DNA from: Spongiactinospora sp. TRM90649
GTDB lineage: Bacteria > Actinomycetota > Actinomycetes > Streptosporangiales > Streptosporangiaceae
DNA: 64,000 nt
Reading direction: 5' to 3'
Assembly (NCBI RefSeq): GCF_029382225.1
Contig: NZ_JARLTC010000027.1
Coordinates: 62,001-126,000, forward strand
Positions 36,907 through 45,828 of the stretch are shown piece after piece (within the stretch, counting starts at the first letter, position 1; the number at the start of each line of letters is the position of its first letter). Position numbers and translations under genes: made by a program. The notes beneath the pieces are model-generated. The model saw nothing but the letters and a program-made list of their open reading frames with translations. It did not search any database and was not told the origin of the DNA.

Positions 36907-37526
36907 GCGATGCGCCGGTCCTGGCTTCCCGCGGCCTGCTCGGCCACGCCCCTGCTGCCGCCGGCGTGCTCGGGCCTGCCGCCCTGCATGAACCTGTCGA
37001 TCAGGGCCAGCGCCACGGCCGAGAGGATGAAGGTCAGGTGAATGAGTGTCTTCCATAGCAGTTCCCTGTCGGTGACGGCCGGCCTGCCCGCGTTTATGAA
37101 GATCTGCAGTAGGTGGATGGACGAGATTCCGATGATCGCCATCGCCAGCTTGACCTTGAGCACGTTGGCGTTGACGTGGGACAGCCACTGCGGCTGGTCG
37201 GGATGCCCTTCGATACGAAGCCGGGAGACGAAGGTCTCGTAGCCGCCGATGATCACCATGATCAGCAGGTTCGAGATCATCACCACGTCGACCAGGGCGA
37301 GCACGATCAGCATGATCGTGGTCTCGGCGGCGTATCCGCCGAAGCCCAGCATGATCAGGTGCTTCAGTTCGAGCATGAAGCGCCAGACGTAGACCACCTG
37401 GGCGACGATGAGGCCTAGATAGAGCGGTGCCTGGATCCACCGGCTGAAGAACATGAAGTAGCCCAATCGGCTACGGGCGTTCTCGTGGGCGTAGGACACC
37501 CGGGGCACCGAGTGAAGGGAGAGCAC
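36903..37526 (-). CDS. TIGR00645/YqhA-family membrane protein
   Basis: 207 residues with about four membrane helices. FFSRWIQAPLYLGLIVAQVV, VDVVMISNLLIMVIIGGYETF and SSIHLLQIFINA, then LIHLTFILSAVALALIDRF, match the UPF0114/YqhA family (164 aa in E. coli) with a short Arg/Gly-rich C-terminal extension. Function unknown, inner-membrane protein. The start is uncertain: GTG 37526 or GTG 37499 both lack a strong Shine-Dalgarno. It overlaps the following small gene by 4 bp. Confidence 0.82.
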   Translation of the reverse strand: MLSLHSVPRVSYAHENARSRLGYFMFFSRWIQAPLYLGLIVAQVVYVWRFMLELKHLIMLGFGGYAAETTIMLIVLALVDVVMISNLLIMVIIGGYETFVSRLRIEGHPDQPQWLSHVNANVLKVKLAMAIIGISSIHLLQIFINAGRPAVTDRELLWKTLIHLTFILSAVALALIDRFMQGGRPEHAGGSRGVAEQAAGSQDRRIA

Positions 37527-37534
37527 GGCACGGC

Positions 37535-37708
37535 TTACTTGGGCGGGATGACGTTGATCGTGGGCTGCTCGACGAGCAGGTCGACGATGAGCCAGCCGAC
37601 CGGGTCGCTCACCCTGGGGACGGCGTGCGCGGCGGAGGCGGTGGCGGTCGCGGCGAGGGTCAGGGCGGCCGTCGCCGCGGCGGCCACGATCACGGCACGG
37701 ATTTGCAC
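37535..37708 (-). CDS. Small secreted peptide
   Basis: 57 residues. VQIRAVIVAAAATAALTLAA is a Sec signal peptide with cleavage near ASA-A, leaving ~31 residues (HAVPRVSDPVGWLIVDLLVE, then QPTINVIPPK). AGGAGT precedes the GTG. It has no Cys and does not match chaplins. Function unknown. It lies 8 bp upstream of the YqhA-family gene, probably co-transcribed. Confidence 0.65.
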   Translation of the reverse strand: MQIRAVIVAAAATAALTLAATATASAAHAVPRVSDPVGWLIVDLLVEQPTINVIPPK

Positions 37709-37882
37709 GGTGACTCCTATGACTACGCTGGGGGGCAGATGTAGAACGCTGGGTATCCGGTCATGTGCTGTCCAAAACCTTTGGGCACTCGAAGATCGGC
37801 CGCCTGCGGCTCGCGAACGGGCGTCGGATACGCCAAAGGCCACCGGGTGTCGCCACCCGGCGGCCGTCCGCGACAGCCTCGT

Positions 37883-38107
37883 TCAGGGAGCGGGCTGCAG
37901 ACAGGCCACGCCGGGGGCCTCGGCCGGTGTGGCGAGCGCGGCCGGGTCGAGGAGGGCGGCGGGATCGGTCGCCGTGTGCACGAGGCAGGTCACGGCATCG
38001 GTGGGCGAGGGGACGGCGGGGACGACTGCGGCGGAGGCCGCCGACCCGAGGGACAGCAGACCTCCGGCGATCGCGGCGACGGCGAACAGTCGGGCAACGC
38101 GGCGCAT
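37883..38107 (-). CDS. Small secreted protein with two Cys
   Basis: 74 residues. The Sec signal is ARLFAVAAIAGGLLSLGSAA with cleavage near ASA-A. The mature part contains VTCLVHTATDPAALLD and GVACLQPAP, so one disulphide is possible. AGGAGG precedes the ATG. It is similar in layout to the secreted peptide 170 bp downstream, though the mature parts are unrelated. Function unknown. Confidence 0.7.
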   Translation of the reverse strand: MRRVARLFAVAAIAGGLLSLGSAASAAVVPAVPSPTDAVTCLVHTATDPAALLDPAALATPAEAPGVACLQPAP

Positions 38108-38256
38108 GGGAACCTCCTGGATCATGTAATGAGCGCCTCTTCTTCCACTACCCAGGGTATGGGATCAGTAACGTACGGTTCAGCGTTTTCGGGCAATCCG
38201 ATATTGGGATTCATGCGTGAACTGCTACTTTTAGCGGGATTAGCTGGAGGAGGATG

Positions 38257-38439
38257 ATGTACTTCACCGATCGCGGCATCGAGGAGCTCGTCGAGCGTCG
38301 CGGAGAAGAAGAGGTCAGCGTCGCCTGGCTCGCCGAGCGGCTGCGCGAGTTCGTCGACCTCAACCCGGGCTTCGAGATCCCGGTAGAGCGGCTGGCCACC
38401 TGGCTGGCCCGGCTCGACGACGCGGAGGACGACGAATAA
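38257..38439 (+). CDS. DUF6104-like small protein
   Basis: 60 residues. MYFTDRGIEELVERRGEEEV, then WLAERLREFVDLNPGFEIPV, an acidic helical protein without signal. It matches a short conserved actinobacterial family of unknown function that I believe is annotated DUF6104. GGAGGAGG precedes the second of two ATGs, which gives better spacing than the first (38254). Confidence 0.78.
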   Translation: MYFTDRGIEELVERRGEEEVSVAWLAERLREFVDLNPGFEIPVERLATWLARLDDAEDDE

Positions 38440-38473
38440 CCCCGGCCGACTTCGGCCCAAGACGCGATACATC

Positions 38474-38505
38474 TTGACTTTTGGCAGACGCGACATATCG
38501 TGTCT
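38474..38505 (+). promoter_or_regulatory. DUF4097/PadR operon promoter with palindromic operator
   Basis: -35 TTGACT (38474-38479) and -10 TATCGT (38496-38501), 16 bp apart. GACGCGACATATCGTGTC (38488-38505) is an imperfect palindrome over the -10; a related half (GACGCGATACATC) lies at 38461-38473 upstream of the -35. The layout fits control by the operon's own PadR. Confidence 0.65.
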
Positions 38506-38549
38506 GTAGCAGGTGCAAGCCAGTGTCGCGTACGAAGGGAACCGGGGCC

Positions 38550-39428
38550 ATGCCCTCTTGGACGATCGACCGGCCGGAGCAGCTCACCTTCGGCCCGGTC
38601 AGCAGGCTGAACGTGCGCATCGTGGCCGGCCGCCTGGCGGTGCTGGCCAGCGACGGCCCGCCCAGCCTCGAAGTCACCGAAGTGAGCGACCCCCCGCTGA
38701 TCGTCACGCACGACGACGACGGCGTGCTCTCCATCGCCTACCGTGATCTCACCTGGGAGGGCCTGCTCGGCTGGCTGCGCCCCGGCAAGCGGATCAGCAA
38801 CGTGACGATCACCGTCCCCAAGACCTGCCCGGTCAACGTCGGGGTCATCTCGGCCTCCGCCCTGGTGGCGGGCTTCGTCGAGCGCACCCGCGTGAAGAGC
38901 GTGTCCGGCGAGATCGTCCTGGACGGCGTCAGCGGCGACATCTCCGCCGAGACCGTCTCCGGCGCCGTCGAGAGCCGCAACCTCACCGGCGACCTGTCGT
39001 TCACCAGCGTCTCCGGTGAGCTGACCGTCGCCGACGGGCGTCCGCGCAGGCTGCGGGCCAACACCGTGAGCGGCCGGATCACCGCCGACCTCGGCCTCGC
39101 CCCGACCGGCCACGTCACGCTGAACAGCGTCTCGGCCCCCATCGTGGTCCGGGTGCCGCGCCTCGTCGACTCCGACGTCACCCTGCGATCCACCTCCGGG
39201 CGGCTCGACAGCGGCTTCCCCGAGCTCAACGTGAAGCACAACCCCGGCACCAAATCCCTGCAGGGCCGTTTGGGCGGCGGCATGGCCTCGCTCGGGGCGA
39301 CCACCGTCTCCGGCGACATCACCCTGCTGGCCCGCGACAGCGGCGACGAGGACGACATCATCCGCGGCGACTTCCTGAGCGGCGACACCCTGCGCGACGG
39401 CGATGAGAACGAGGAGGACGCGCGATGA
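38550..39428 (+). CDS. DUF4097-family beta-strand-repeat protein
   Basis: 292 residues with a parallel-beta-like repeat: VKSVSGEIVLDGVSGDISAE, TVSGAVESRNLTGDLSFTSV, TVSGRITADLGL and LRSTSGRLDSGF. The SGxI/SG repeat every ~20 residues is typical of DUF4097 adhesin-like proteins. No signal peptide, so probably cytosolic or membrane-associated. It is coupled (ATGA) to the PadR-type gene, a common pairing in actinobacteria for envelope-stress sensing. Confidence 0.83.
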   Translation: MPSWTIDRPEQLTFGPVSRLNVRIVAGRLAVLASDGPPSLEVTEVSDPPLIVTHDDDGVLSIAYRDLTWEGLLGWLRPGKRISNVTITVPKTCPVNVGVISASALVAGFVERTRVKSVSGEIVLDGVSGDISAETVSGAVESRNLTGDLSFTSVSGELTVADGRPRRLRANTVSGRITADLGLAPTGHVTLNSVSAPIVVRVPRLVDSDVTLRSTSGRLDSGFPELNVKHNPGTKSLQGRLGGGMASLGATTVSGDITLLARDSGDEDDIIRGDFLSGDTLRDGDENEEDAR

Positions 39429-40210
39429 GTCCCGTGTTCGGCCATGGCCGGCTGCGGCTCTACCTGCTGAAACTGCTGGAGGAGAGCCCGCGCCATGGCT
39501 ACGAGGTGATCCGGCTCCTGCAGGACCGGTTCCTCGGCGTCTACTCCCCCTCGCCCGGCACGATCTACCCGCGCCTGGCCCGGCTGGAGGACGAGGGCCT
39601 GGTCACCCACGAGGTGGTCGAGGGCAAGAAGGTCTTCTCGCTGACCGACCGCGGGCGCGCCGAGCTGGCCGCGCGGATGGACGAGATCGCCGAGCTGGAG
39701 GTCGAGATCTCCCAGTCGGTCAAGGACATCGCCAGGGAGGTCAAGGAGGACGTGCGCGACACGGTCAAGTCGCTGCGCGAGGAACTGACCCAGATGGCCC
39801 GCGACGTGCGCCGGGAGAGCGCCGAGGGGAAGGCGGACGCCCGCGACCGGTTCTCCGGCCAGAAGGGCGAGTGGCGGCGGATGCGCAAGGAGCAGCAGGC
39901 AGAGTGGCAGCGGATGGCCAAGGAGCACGGCGAGGAGTGGCGCAGGCAGGCGCGCAACCTCCGTGACGAGGGCGAGCGCTGGTCCGGCGAGTGGCGGCGA
40001 ATCTGGGGAGACGCCTGGGCCGTTTTCGGGGGCGCCCAGGACTCCGGCCGCCGCGCCGACCTCGACAGCGAGCTGGGCGAGGCGCTGGCCGACTTCGTCG
40101 CCCACGTGAGGCAGGACGCCGCGGGGGCCGCGCTCACCGACGAGGCCGTGGAACGGTGCCGCGCCATCATCGCCGAGGCCGGCGACCGGATCCGCGACGT
40201 ACTCCGATGA
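39425..40210 (+). CDS. PadR-family regulator with long C-terminal coiled coil
   Basis: 261 residues. LYLLKLLEESPRHGYEVIRL and SPSPGTIYPRLARLEDEGLV form the PadR winged helix; the DNA-binding part ends near residue 75. A long charged helix follows (EVEISQSVKDIAREVKEDVR, then repeated GEWRRMRKEQQAEWQRMAKE), then a short C-terminal domain. The Arg/Glu/Trp helix is predicted coiled coil and may mediate dimerisation or interaction with the DUF4097 partner. The ATG overlaps the DUF4097 stop. Confidence 0.85.
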   Translation: MSPVFGHGRLRLYLLKLLEESPRHGYEVIRLLQDRFLGVYSPSPGTIYPRLARLEDEGLVTHEVVEGKKVFSLTDRGRAELAARMDEIAELEVEISQSVKDIAREVKEDVRDTVKSLREELTQMARDVRRESAEGKADARDRFSGQKGEWRRMRKEQQAEWQRMAKEHGEEWRRQARNLRDEGERWSGEWRRIWGDAWAVFGGAQDSGRRADLDSELGEALADFVAHVRQDAAGAALTDEAVERCRAIIAEAGDRIRDVLR

Positions 40211-40314
40211 TGATCCTCGGCGGCCTGCGCCTCCCCATCCTCGGCTCGGCCCCCCAGCCCACCGCTCCCGAGGCGGGCGAGGCCCTGTCGCCGCCGCCAC
40301 GACAGGAAGCGGGA

Positions 40315-40332
40315 CTCCTGCCGCGGCAGGAG
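40315..40332. terminator. 18-bp palindrome between convergent genes
   Basis: CTCCTGCCGCGGCAGGAG is a perfect palindrome with 8-bp arms in the 141 bp gap between the PadR gene and the convergent oxygenase gene. No T run follows, so it is only a possible bidirectional terminator. Confidence 0.4.
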
Positions 40333-40351
40333 GCGCACGGCGGGAGGCGGG

Positions 40352-41239
40352 TCAGGCCGCGCGCAGTGCCTGCTCCAGGCGGGCGCGGCTGCGCGCGGCC
40401 CGGCGAGCGTGATAGGCGATCGGCAGATACCTGATCCGCTCCGGCAGGCGCGGCGCCAGCGCGGCCACCGCGCGGCCCAGCGCCCGCAGCCGCCGCTCGT
40501 CGCGCGCCGACCAGTCCAGGCCCAGCTTGGCGCGGACGGCGGGCGGCAACGTACCGATCGTGACGAACTGGTTGACCCGCCCCGAGGTCAGCCCCAACGG
40601 CCGCCACAGCGGCGCGAACACGGCCGGGAGCATCGGCGGCGGCCCGACCCCCCGCGCCACGTCGAGCACGTCGTGCGCGGTCGGGTGGTCCTCCAGCGTC
40701 CCGGCCACCATGTCCTCGAAATAGCGCCAGTAGTCCTCGACGGTCGGCGGCAGCATCCGCTCCGGCACCTGGAGGATGCGGCCGAGCCGCAGGATCTCGT
40801 CGTACATCCGGCGCTGGCGCTCGCCGTCCACCGGTTCGCCGAAGTAGCGGGCGGCGGTGACCGAACGCTCGAACGCGGTCAGGTGCACCCACGCGTACGG
40901 CTCGGCGCTCAGCGCGTGGTACCTCCGGCCCCGCTCGTCGGTGCCGCTGAACCCCCGGTGCAGCTCCCGCAGCCGCCGGCCCTCCTCAAGGGCGGCGGGC
41001 CCGCCGTACACCCACTTCTGCAACGAGGTGAGCGAGCGGGTCAGCCGTCCCCACGGGTCGTCACGGTAGACGGACCGCTCCCCCACAGCCGCGCCGACGG
41101 CCGGGTGCATGACCTGCATGATCAGCGCCCCGCCGAGCAGGAACATCAGCCGGACGTCGCCCATCCCCTCCCACAGCAGCGACCCGGGCCCGAAGGGCTC
41201 GGGGGGCGGCGTGGACTGCCTGGGGTGCGGAGCTGCCAT
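40352..41239 (-). CDS. MpaB/DUF2236-family oxygenase
   Basis: 295 residues. GGALIMQVMHPAVGAAVGER carries the family His and YVRLHTAFERSV-like segment appears as YAWVHLTAFERSVTAARYFG. WRYFEDMVAGTLEDHPTAHD follows. The family includes the fungal MpaB oxygenase and the rubber oxygenase Lcp, haem-dependent enzymes that cleave isoprenoid double bonds or side chains. Conserved His residues at both segments are present. Start ATG 41239. Monocistronic. Confidence 0.85.
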   Translation of the reverse strand: MAAPHPRQSTPPPEPFGPGSLLWEGMGDVRLMFLLGGALIMQVMHPAVGAAVGERSVYRDDPWGRLTRSLTSLQKWVYGGPAALEEGRRLRELHRGFSGTDERGRRYHALSAEPYAWVHLTAFERSVTAARYFGEPVDGERQRRMYDEILRLGRILQVPERMLPPTVEDYWRYFEDMVAGTLEDHPTAHDVLDVARGVGPPPMLPAVFAPLWRPLGLTSGRVNQFVTIGTLPPAVRAKLGLDWSARDERRLRALGRAVAALAPRLPERIRYLPIAYHARRAARSRARLEQALRAA

Positions 41240-41329
41240 GGGCGACCTCCAGGATGGTGCCTCTCTTCGGTTGTACCACCGGGGAGGTCGATCCCCGGCC
41301 AGCCCCGCTGGTGTGCGCTTTACCTGATA

Positions 41330-42286
41330 TCAGAGGGTGAAGACCACCTTGCCGAACAGCTCACCCTCGGCCATCGCGGCGAAGCCGTCGCGGGCGTCGG
41401 CGAGCGGCATGGCGCGGTCGATCACCGGGCGCACGCCCGTCTGCTGGAGGAACATCGCCAACCGGGCGAGCTGGTCGCGGTCGCCCATGGTGCTGCCGAT
41501 CACCGAGAGCTGCAGGAAGAAGACCCGGTTCAGCTCGGCGGGCGGGGCCTGGCCGCTGGTCGCCCCGGACACCACGATCCGGCCGCCCGGCCGCAGCGAC
41601 TTCAGCGAGTGCGACCACGTCGCCTGGCCGACGGTCTCCATGACCGCGTCCACCCGCTCGGGCAGCCGCGCGCCGCTCTCGAAGACCTGGTCCGCGCCCA
41701 GCTCCAGGGCGCGTTCCCGCTTGTCCGCCGACCGGCTGGTGGCCCACACCCGGTAGCCCGCCGCCCGGCCGAGCGCGATCAGCGCCGTGGCCACCCCACC
41801 GCCCGCGCCCTGCACGAGCACCGTGGAACCCGGCTCCAGCGCGGCCTTGTCGAACAGCATCCGGTAGGCGGTCAGCCATGCCGTCGGCAGGCAGGCGGCC
41901 TCGGCGAAGGACAGCGCGGCCGGCTTGGGCACCAGGTTACGCCGGGGCACCGCGACCAGCTCGGCGAACGTGCCGTCGTGCACCTCCGACAGCAGCGACC
42001 GCTTGGGGTCGAGCGTCTCGTCCGGCCCCTCCCCGATCACCGAGTGGACGATCACCTCGTTGCCGTTCTCGTCCAGCCCCGCCGCGTCGCAGCCGAGCAC
42101 GATCGGCAGCCGCTCCTGCCGGATCCCCACGCCCTTCAGCGTCCACAGGTCGTGGTGGTTGAGCGCGGCGGCCTTCACGGTCACCGTGGTCCAGCCGTCG
42201 GGGACCTTCGGATCGGGGTGGTCGCCGAGCGTCAGTCCGGCGAGCGGGTTGTCGGGATCGGTCTGCGTTGCGGTAACGGCGAACAT
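41330..42286 (-). CDS. Zinc-binding-dehydrogenase-family oxidoreductase
   Basis: 318 residues. NPLAGLTLGDHPDPKVPDGW is the GroES-like start; VLVQGAGGGVATALIALGRA is the nucleotide-binding motif; SGATSGQAPPAELNRVFFLQ is a typical C-terminal MDR segment. Structural zinc Cys set is missing. Probable NADPH-dependent quinone or enoyl reductase; no pathway context. Start ATG 42286. Confidence 0.83.
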   Translation of the reverse strand: MFAVTATQTDPDNPLAGLTLGDHPDPKVPDGWTTVTVKAAALNHHDLWTLKGVGIRQERLPIVLGCDAAGLDENGNEVIVHSVIGEGPDETLDPKRSLLSEVHDGTFAELVAVPRRNLVPKPAALSFAEAACLPTAWLTAYRMLFDKAALEPGSTVLVQGAGGGVATALIALGRAAGYRVWATSRSADKRERALELGADQVFESGARLPERVDAVMETVGQATWSHSLKSLRPGGRIVVSGATSGQAPPAELNRVFFLQLSVIGSTMGDRDQLARLAMFLQQTGVRPVIDRAMPLADARDGFAAMAEGELFGKVVFTL

Positions 42287-42341
42287 GGCCGCACCTTACC
42301 CCTCGCCCTCGGAGCCACCCCGGCGCGGGCGGCGGTGGCCG

Positions 42342-43247
42342 TCAGATCAGTTCGATCCGGAGGCCGCTCAGCAGCCGGTCGGCGTATTCGCGGCCCGACA
42401 CCACCGCCACCTGGACGTCGCCCTTGCAGGCCACGGCGACGTAACGCCGCGCGTCCACGCGCGGTGGGGCGGGCGAGTCGGCCCCACAGTCCGGGCTGAG
42501 CACGAAGACGACCAGCGGACGGGTGCCGCCGCCGAACCAGAGCTGCGGGCCGAACGTGACGCTGCCGATCAGCTCGTCCGGCCGGGCCAGTCTGACCGGG
42601 TCGCCGGCGCGCAGCACCAGGTACCCGCGCTTGTCGGTACGGCCGTGCAGCCGCTGGGCCAGGTCCATCCGCTGCTCGAAGGTCGGCCCGCCCTCGATCG
42701 GGTCGCTGAGCGAGATCGTCCACTTCCCGAAGTCGAACACCATGAGGTAGCCGCGCCCGCGTACCGCGCGCTTGGGCCACAGTCCGACGTCGTCGGTCAG
42801 CCGCCGCAGCATCGGCCCGCCCGCCGACGAGCCGTTCTGCCCGAGGAGCGGCGCGACGAGCGGGTAGATCGGACCGCCCTCGACCGCGCGGACCCCGATC
42901 GCGGGGCGGACGCCGAACTCGGCCAGCGTCACGCCCGCCGGGTAGCTCACGCGGGCGCGCGTGCCGTCCGGGAAGGTGACGTGCAGGATCCTGCGGTCTC
43001 CCGAGCGGGACGTCTTGGGCAGCAGGTAGTTGGCCCGACGCTCCTCGGAGACCGGCGCCGGCGAGCTGGGCAGTGGCCGGGAGGGCTGCGGCGGCGGTTC
43101 GGCGGGCTCGCGGTTCGCCAGGAGTCCCACCACGGGGATGCCGACCAGGGCGACGAGCACCCCGGTGACCACCAGGCCGCTCCAGCGCCTGCGCGGCCCT
43201 GACTCGATGACGTCGTTCCGGCCGCCGTCGATCACTTGCCCGGCCAC
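42342..43247 (-). CDS. Single-pass membrane-anchored hypothetical protein
   Basis: 301 residues. A short cytosolic N-terminus and one helix (LVVTGVLVALVGIPVVGLLA) lead to a Pro-rich stalk (EPPPQPSRPLPSSPAP) and an exported ~230-residue domain rich in beta strands (VTFPDGTRARVSYPAGVTLA). Two Cys near the end (DCGADSP, AVACKGD) may pair. Family not recognised; the context suggests an envelope-exposed actinobacterial protein. Confidence 0.7.
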   Translation of the reverse strand: MAGQVIDGGRNDVIESGPRRRWSGLVVTGVLVALVGIPVVGLLANREPAEPPPQPSRPLPSSPAPVSEERRANYLLPKTSRSGDRRILHVTFPDGTRARVSYPAGVTLAEFGVRPAIGVRAVEGGPIYPLVAPLLGQNGSSAGGPMLRRLTDDVGLWPKRAVRGRGYLMVFDFGKWTISLSDPIEGGPTFEQRMDLAQRLHGRTDKRGYLVLRAGDPVRLARPDELIGSVTFGPQLWFGGGTRPLVVFVLSPDCGADSPAPPRVDARRYVAVACKGDVQVAVVSGREYADRLLSGLRIELI

Positions 43248-43655
43248 CTCATCGCGGTACGGTACGGCACGCGCCTGGCCGACGGGTGCTCGTAGGGCAA
43301 GTTCAGTTCAGCCGCGCCCCGTGCGCAACCCCTGAGCTCGGCGAACCGCGCCGCCGAAGGTCACAACTTCACAACCACACCGGCGGCACGCCCGTTCCGC
43401 TTGATGCGTTTGTGGCGTGAGATATGCGACGGAAAACAGGTCTCCAATGCCCGTTTCGGCATTCTCCGCATCCGCTTCCACCTGCCGTTATACCGCCTCG
43501 CCATGTATTCATTAATGGTATATCCATAACAGACGCGTATCGGCGATAGCTTTCCGGTTGGTTAAGCGGCGCCGGGGAGATCGGGTCCGTTAGCGTTCCG
43601 ATCGTTTTTACGGCTGAGAAGTCCCGCTCAGCGCGCAGAAACGAAAGGAGCTCCA
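43248..43655. other. Long upstream region of a secreted protease
   Basis: 408 bp without a gene. It becomes AT-rich at 43500-43535 (TTCATTAATGGTATATCCAT) and 43600-43615. A promoter for the secreted protease is probable near 43590 (TTAGCGTT), but no clear -35 fits. No RNA structure recognised. Confidence 0.45.
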
Positions 43656-44780
43656 TTGTTTTCCCGAGCAAGGCGCCTCATGATCCCCCTCTCCGGTGCG
43701 CTGCTGGCCACCGGAATGATCGGCGTCACCACCACGACCGGCGCCAGTGCCGAACTGGCCCCCGGCGACGTCGTCTCACGCGCGGCGTCGGCCTCACCGA
43801 AAGAGGCCATCAAGTTCTGGTCGCCCGCACGGCTGCGGGCCGCCAAGGACGCCACCCACGACCTCGACGTCAGCGTCAAGGGCACGGGCGGCGCGCAGAA
43901 GGCCACCCCCGACGGCCCGGCGGGCACCGTTCCGCCGACCGGCGGCGAGAAGGCGACCTCTCGTAAGAGCAAGCAGGTCAACCTGCCCAACACGGTCGGC
44001 CGGGTGTTCTTCACCCTGCCCGGCGAGGACCCGAAGAAGGCGTCGAGCTGGAAGTACTGCTCGGCCACCTCGGTCCAGGGCAAGTACCGCAACCTGGTCG
44101 CCACCTCGGCGCACTGCGTTTACGACACCACCAAGAACACCTTCTACGACAACTGGATCTTCGTCCCGGCGTACTGGGACGGCGACCAGGTCTGGAACGG
44201 CAAGACGCCGTACGGCATCTACGTCGCGGAACAGTTCAACGCGCACGAGGACTTCGTGGTCAAGGAGGACTACGACTTCGACTACGCCTTCGTCAACGTC
44301 CACAGCGGCCTGAACATCAAGTGGAAGAAGAAGCCGAACGGCGACTGGGTGCCGGACGAGATCACCAACGCCGGGCGGCTGGGTGACAACGTCGGCGGCC
44401 AGGGATTCACCTGGAACCGCAGCACCAAGGCCCAGGTCTTCTCCTTCGGCTACCCCGCCGGGCCGCACCCGGACGGCGACAAGCCCTACACCGGCCGGAC
44501 CATGAAGTGGTGCTACGGCAAGACCGGCCCGATGCCCGCCGCCCCGCGTTACCGGGTCGAGGAGCACGTGGGCTTCAAGTGCGCGTTCACCGCGGGCGCC
44601 AGCGGCGGCCCGATGCTCTACAGCTACAAGAACTCCAGCCGCAGCGGCTACCTGATCGGCGTCAACAGCATCGCCTGGGACACCGACAAGAACGACCGCT
44701 ACGACCACATCTCCTCGCCGTACTTCAATGGCGAGACCTACCAGGTCTACAAGAAGGCGGCCAACCGCTGGACCAAGTAG
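43656..44780 (+). CDS. Secreted trypsin-like serine protease
   Basis: 374 residues from a TTG start with GAAAGGAG 6 nt before it. Signal peptide PLSGALLATGMIGVTTTTGA, cleavage near ASA; then a ~75-residue propeptide-like region. The S1 triad is His153 (VATSAHCV), Asp209 (YDFDYAFV) and Ser316 (GASGGPML). SFGYPAGPHPDGD and GVNSIAWDTDKN are typical of the V8/glutamyl-like or trypsin-like secreted group. The first ~100 residues resemble those of the partial gene at 63693 (signal, FW/SW motif, ATPDGPAG/ASPDGKAG), so these may be paralogues. Confidence 0.9.
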   Translation: MFSRARRLMIPLSGALLATGMIGVTTTTGASAELAPGDVVSRAASASPKEAIKFWSPARLRAAKDATHDLDVSVKGTGGAQKATPDGPAGTVPPTGGEKATSRKSKQVNLPNTVGRVFFTLPGEDPKKASSWKYCSATSVQGKYRNLVATSAHCVYDTTKNTFYDNWIFVPAYWDGDQVWNGKTPYGIYVAEQFNAHEDFVVKEDYDFDYAFVNVHSGLNIKWKKKPNGDWVPDEITNAGRLGDNVGGQGFTWNRSTKAQVFSFGYPAGPHPDGDKPYTGRTMKWCYGKTGPMPAAPRYRVEEHVGFKCAFTAGASGGPMLYSYKNSSRSGYLIGVNSIAWDTDKNDRYDHISSPYFNGETYQVYKKAANRWTK

Positions 44781-44841
44781 CCACCTCGGGCGAGGGCGGC
44801 CGTCAGGCCATTCGGCCGTCCTCCTGACCCAAAGCCCGAAA

Positions 44842-44875
44842 GAAAGGGGCCCGGACTTCCTCACCGGACCCCTTT
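44842..44875 (+). terminator. Terminator after the secreted protease
   Basis: GAAAGGGGCCCGG with CCGGACCCCTTTC form a 13-bp stem with one mismatch around ACTTCCTCA, ~60 bp after the stop. A short T-rich run (GCTTTGG) follows. A second, weaker stem (GGCGGCCGTCAGG) lies just before. Confidence 0.75.
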
Positions 44876-44968
44876 CGCTTTGGCGGTTCGTGTCAATACC
44901 CCTCAGGTCGTGCATCGCGAGACCGGGTGCGGACGCGGGCGGCGGGTGCGCCGGGCCACTGTCGTGGC

Positions 44969-45799
44969 ATGGCCTTCATCTCACCGCCCCGGCTCGCCCT
45001 CGGGGCCGCCGTGGCGACGTGCCTTTCGGTACCGCTCGCCGCCGTGCTGCCGGGCGGCCTCGACTACGACCGGGGCTTCGCGCCCGCGTGGGCGACGGTC
45101 GTCGCGTCGCTGCTCGCCGTCCTCTGCATCCTCGCCGTCTCCGGGGCGCGCCCGCCCGGCCCCCGCCTCGCCTGGGGGCTCGTCGCCGGGTGGACGGCGG
45201 TGGCACTGCTGCTGTGGTCCGCCGGTGGCGTGGTGCTCGACGCCTTCCGGGCGTTCTTCTGGGTCACCGGCATCCCCGCAGGAACGTTCGCCCAGGTGGA
45301 CTGGCCCGGCGCGCTCACCCGCGCGCTCAGCCTGGCCGCCGCCGCGGCAACGGTGGCGGTCCTGCTGGCCGCCCGCCGCGCCCCGCGTACCACCGCCTGG
45401 CCCGGTTACGCCGCCTTCGCGCTCTGCTTCCCCTATCCGCTGCTGAAGCTCTACTGGTCCCTCGGCGGGACCACCGCTCGCCCGGCCGTCTACCACGAGG
45501 GCTTCCCGGCGATGGAGCTGATCACGCTGGGCGGGCTCGCCGTCCTGTCCCTGGCGCTGGTGCAGGACTGGGGCCGAGCCGTCCCGCGACGGCTGCTGCT
45601 GGTGGCGGCGTGGGTGGCCGCGGCGGCGCTGGTCAGCATGGGCGCGCTCGCCGTCTTCGGCACGCTGTCCCAGCTCACCGGCATGACGGACGGGCCGGTG
45701 GAGTTCGGTTCCGGATCCGCCGCCATGGTCGGGCTGGTCTACGGATCGTGGCTGCTGCTCGGTGTCGCGCTGGGCGCCGCCGCACTCGGCCGGAGGTGA
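44969..45799 (+). CDS. Multi-spanning membrane protein
   Basis: 276 residues with about seven hydrophobic helices (LALGAAVATCLSVPLAAVLP, ATVVASLLAVLCILAVSGAR, AWGLVAGWTAVALLLWSAGG, then RALSLAAAAATVAVLLAARR). No known motif. It lies directly upstream of the histidine kinase with a GTGA-type junction, so it may be co-expressed or sensory. ATG 44969 aligns with the first helix; no strong Shine-Dalgarno. Confidence 0.7.
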   Translation: MAFISPPRLALGAAVATCLSVPLAAVLPGGLDYDRGFAPAWATVVASLLAVLCILAVSGARPPGPRLAWGLVAGWTAVALLLWSAGGVVLDAFRAFFWVTGIPAGTFAQVDWPGALTRALSLAAAAATVAVLLAARRAPRTTAWPGYAAFALCFPYPLLKLYWSLGGTTARPAVYHEGFPAMELITLGGLAVLSLALVQDWGRAVPRRLLLVAAWVAAAALVSMGALAVFGTLSQLTGMTDGPVEFGSGSAAMVGLVYGSWLLLGVALGAAALGRR

Positions 45800-45815
45800 C
45801 GGTCACCGGCCCGGC

Positions 45816-45821
45816 TACGCT
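45816..45821 (+). promoter_or_regulatory. -10 hexamer of the sensor-kinase gene
   Basis: TACGCT ends 7 nt before ATG 45829, allowing a leaderless transcript separate from the upstream gene. An in-frame GTG at 45796 overlapping the upstream stop (GTGA) is an alternative start with GGAGG before it; both modes may be used. Confidence 0.5.
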
Positions 45822-45828
45822 CCCGCAT

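Noticed and set aside
37738..37752. Third KstR-like site (TAGAACGCTGGGTA)
   Set aside because: The right half is TGG rather than GTT, so the consensus fails.
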